A stretch of DNA of 13,264 bases, from NCBI GenBank assembly GCA_964513285.1, contig CAZEML010000119.1, positions 1 to 13,264 on the forward strand, written 5' to 3'. The stretch comes from UBA11606 sp964513285 (GTDB taxonomy: Bacteria; Actinomycetota; Acidimicrobiia; Acidimicrobiales; Aldehydirespiratoraceae). Each line of letters opens with the position of its first letter. The stretch's first letter is position 1. Of the stretch, positions 11,314-13,264 are shown in pieces. A program made the position numbers and the translations under genes. The notes below the pieces were generated by a model. That model was not told the DNA's origin. It made no database searches and saw only the letters and a list, made by a program, of their open reading frames with translations.

Positions 11314-13264
11314 CAGCTCCCGAGATCCTCGAGGGTGCGCTCAATCTCGCGCTCCTCGTAGGTCTCGATGATGTCGCCGGGGCGCAGATCCTGGAAGTCG
11401 GAGAGACCGATACCGCACTCGAAGCCGGCGTTGACCTCACGGGAATCGTCCTTGAAGCGCTTGAGCGACTGGACCGTGCCCTTCCAGATGATCGTGCCCT
11501 CACGGATGAAGCGCACCTTGGAGTTGCGGGTGATGACACCGTTGAGGACCATGCAACCGGCGATCTTGCCGATGCGGGGCACGCTGAAGATCTCGCGGAC
11601 CTCGGCGTCGCCGGTGACGACCTCTTCGAACTCCGGCGCCAACAGACCGACCATCGCCGACTCGATGTCCTCGAGCAGGTGGTAGATGATCTCGTAGGTC
11701 CGGATCTCGACCTTCTCGGTGTCGGCGAGGTCGCGGGCCTTGCGGTCCGGACGCACGTTGAAGCCGATGATCGTGGCGTTCGCCGTGGCAGCGAGCTGGA
11801 TGTCGTTCTCGGTGATGCCACCGACGCCGCGGTGCACGAAGCCGATCTTGACCTCGTCGCGTTCGAGCTTGCGCAGCGATTCCGTGACCGCTTCGAGCGA
11901 GCCGTTCACGTCGGCCTTGACGATCAGGTTGAGCGTGGCGGCTTCGCCGCGCTGGATCTGTTCGAAGATGTCTTCGAGCTTGGCGCCACCGGCCAGGGCG
12001 TGCGCCTCGCGGCCGAGCGAGGACTGACGCTGCCAGTGCTCGCGGGTGTCGGCGACGCGGCCGGCGATCTTCTCGTTGGGCGCCACGACGAACTCACGGC
12101 CGGCGGTGGCGACCTCGGACAGACCGAGCACCTGGACCGGCGTGGACGGGCCGGCTTCCTTGACCTGCTCGCCCCGGTCGTTGATCAGGGCACGGACACG
12201 ACCCCACGCCGCACCGGCGACCATCGGGTCACCGACCCGCAGGGTGCCGTTCTGAACGAGCACGGTGGCGACCGGACCACGACCGATGTCGAGGTTGGCC
12301 TCGAGCACGACGCCCACGGCACGGCCCTCGGGCGACGCCCGGAGTTCTTCGACCTCAGCGACGAGGAGGATCTGATCGAGCAGGTCGTCGACACCGACGT
12401 TCTGCAGCGCCGAGATCTGCTGGAAGATCGTGTCGCCACCCCACTGCTCGGGCACGAGGTTGTGTTCGGCGACACCGGCGATGGCCTTGTCGACGTCGGC
12501 GTTCTCGCGGTCGATCTTGTTGACCGCCACGATGATCGGGACCTCAGCGGCCTTGGCGTGGTTGATCGCCTCGATCGTCTGGGGCATCACGCCGTCGTCG
12601 GCCGCGACCATCAAGATGACGATGTCGGTCGACTCGGCACCACGGGCCCGCATCTGAGTGAACGCGGCGTGGCCGGGCGTGTCGATGAACGTGATCTTCT
12701 GACCGTCGCGTTCGACCTGGTAGGCGCCGATGTGCTGGGTGATGCCGCCCGCCTCGCCGTCGGCGACGTTGGCGTTGCGGATGCGGTCGAGCAGCAGCGT
12801 CTTGCCGTGGTCGACGTGGCCCATCACGGTGATCACCGGCGGGCGGATCGGCGCGTCGTCGGCGATCTCGTCCGCGAGGTCGAGCAGCTTCTGCAGCTCG
12901 ACTTCCTGCTCCTCACCTGGATCGACGAGACGAATCTCGGCGCCCACCTCGGCGGCGAACAGCTCGATCATGTCGTCGCTCAGCGACTGGGTCGCGGTGA
13001 CCATCTCACCGGCCTGCATCAAGAAGCGAACGACATCGGCCGCCGTGCGGTTGAGCTTCGGGCCGAGATCGAGCGCGGTGGACGCCCGCTCGACGACGAC
13101 GGTCCCCTCGGGAACCGGTGCGTCCTCGGGCGTGTAGCTCGGAGCGTCCATCGGCTGGAGCTCTTCGCGGTTGCGACGGCGACGTCCCTTGCGACGGGGC
13201 GGACGCTGACCCGGACCGCCGGGACGGCCACCAGGACCACCACGGCCACCGGGGCCGCCACGAC
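11313..13264 (-). CDS. infB: Translation initiation factor IF-2 (N-terminus beyond window)
   Basis: Partial gene: the reading frame is open to the window end, so the true start lies outside. It is a GTPase that places initiator tRNA on the 30S subunit and promotes subunit joining. Counting from the internal Met at 13151, the conserved IF-2 N2 region is at about 20-75. The G domain carries GHVDHGKT (111-118), GITQHIGA (136-143), DTPGH (157-161), NKID (211-214) and SAL (247-249). Domains II, III and the C-terminal fMet-tRNA-binding domain follow to residue 612. Upstream of 13151 the same frame encodes a Gly/Arg/Pro-rich linker followed by RRKGRRRRNREEL, as in actinobacterial IF-2. So the Met at 13151 is internal and not the start. 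It is the first gene visible in the operon and overlaps rbfA by one base. Confidence 0.97.
   Translation of the reverse strand, partial: RGGPGGRGGPGGRPGGPGQRPPRRKGRRRRNREELQPMDAPSYTPEDAPVPEGTVVVERASTALDLGPKLNRTAADVVRFLMQAGEMVTATQSLSDDMIELFAAEVGAEIRLVDPGEEQEVELQKLLDLADEIADDAPIRPPVITVMGHVDHGKTLLLDRIRNANVADGEAGGITQHIGAYQVERDGQKITFIDTPGHAAFTQMRARGAESTDIVILMVAADDGVMPQTIEAINHAKAAEVPIIVAVNKIDRENADVDKAIAGVAEHNLVPEQWGGDTIFQQISALQNVGVDDLLDQILLVAEVEELRASPEGRAVGVVLEANLDIGRGPVATVLVQNGTLRVGDPMVAGAAWGRVRALINDRGEQVKEAGPSTPVQVLGLSEVATAGREFVVAPNEKIAGRVADTREHWQRQSSLGREAHALAGGAKLEDIFEQIQRGEAATLNLIVKADVNGSLEAVTESLRKLERDEVKIGFVHRGVGGITENDIQLAATANATIIGFNVRPDRKARDLADTEKVEIRTYEIIYHLLEDIESAMVGLLAPEFEEVVTGDAEVREIFSVPRIGKIAGCMVLNGVITRNSKVRFIREGTIIWKGTVQSLKRFKDDSREVNAGFECGIGLSDFQDLRPGDIIETYEEREIERTLEDLGS
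13190..13264 (-). repeat. Low-complexity Gly/Arg/Pro-coding stretch of infB
   Basis: In the infB frame this stretch encodes repeated GGR and GGP units (RGGPGGRGGPGGRPGGPGQR), the end of the flexible IF-2 linker. The DNA is an imperfect 9-12 base repeat of very high GC. The low complexity lies in coding sequence and continues past the window edge. Confidence 0.6.

Noticed and set aside
12798..12821. Leu after GHVDHGKT in IF-2 as a possible P-loop defect.
   Set aside because: The G1 motif itself is complete. The following position is also non-Thr in other actinobacterial IF-2 proteins, as far as I know the family, so this looks like lineage variation.

Overview
The window is a compact, GC-rich actinobacterial chromosome segment. 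Codons end almost always in G or C, starts include GTG and TTG, several genes have leaderless-looking starts, and the IF-2 linker is rich in Gly, Arg and Pro. The protein flavour (IF-2, RbfA, RibF and RibBA sequences) fits Acidimicrobiia, such as an Ilumatobacter-like marine lineage. That placement rests on my recognition of the sequences, not on a search. I see no rRNA, tRNA, CRISPR array, insertion sequence or prophage genes.

Left part (1-2077): a ferritin-like diiron protein, cut by the window edge, is read leftward. It is translationally coupled (ATGA overlap) behind a TetR-family repressor. Divergent from the repressor is a LysE/RhtB-family exporter. The 36-42 bp between them hold a near-perfect palindrome placed between the -35 and -10 of the repressor promoter, as expected for autoregulation.

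Middle part (2081-7212): a PfkB/adenosine kinase-like sugar or nucleoside kinase is read leftward from an SD-supported TTG. Next to it is a very small acidic protein gene of unknown function. To the right are two rightward genes: an M1 aminopeptidase N with a complete active site, and a calcineurin-like metallophosphoesterase with a beta-rich N-terminal extension.

Right part (7176-13264): one leftward operon, infB-rbfA-truB-ribF-ribE-ribBA. It begins with the translation and RNA-maturation set (IF-2, RbfA, TruB) and runs straight into flavin genes: the FAD synthetase/riboflavin kinase, riboflavin synthase and RibBA. Gaps are at most about 31 bp, two junctions overlap, and none has room for an FMN riboswitch. 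ribD and ribH are not in the window.

The most interesting point is RibBA. Its GTP cyclohydrolase II half is intact, but its 3,4-dihydroxy-2-butanone-4-phosphate synthase half has lost the metal-binding glutamates and other catalytic-motif residues. If that half is inactive, the organism needs another RibB or an unknown solution. Otherwise the window is mostly housekeeping, and I see no convincing new multi-gene system.
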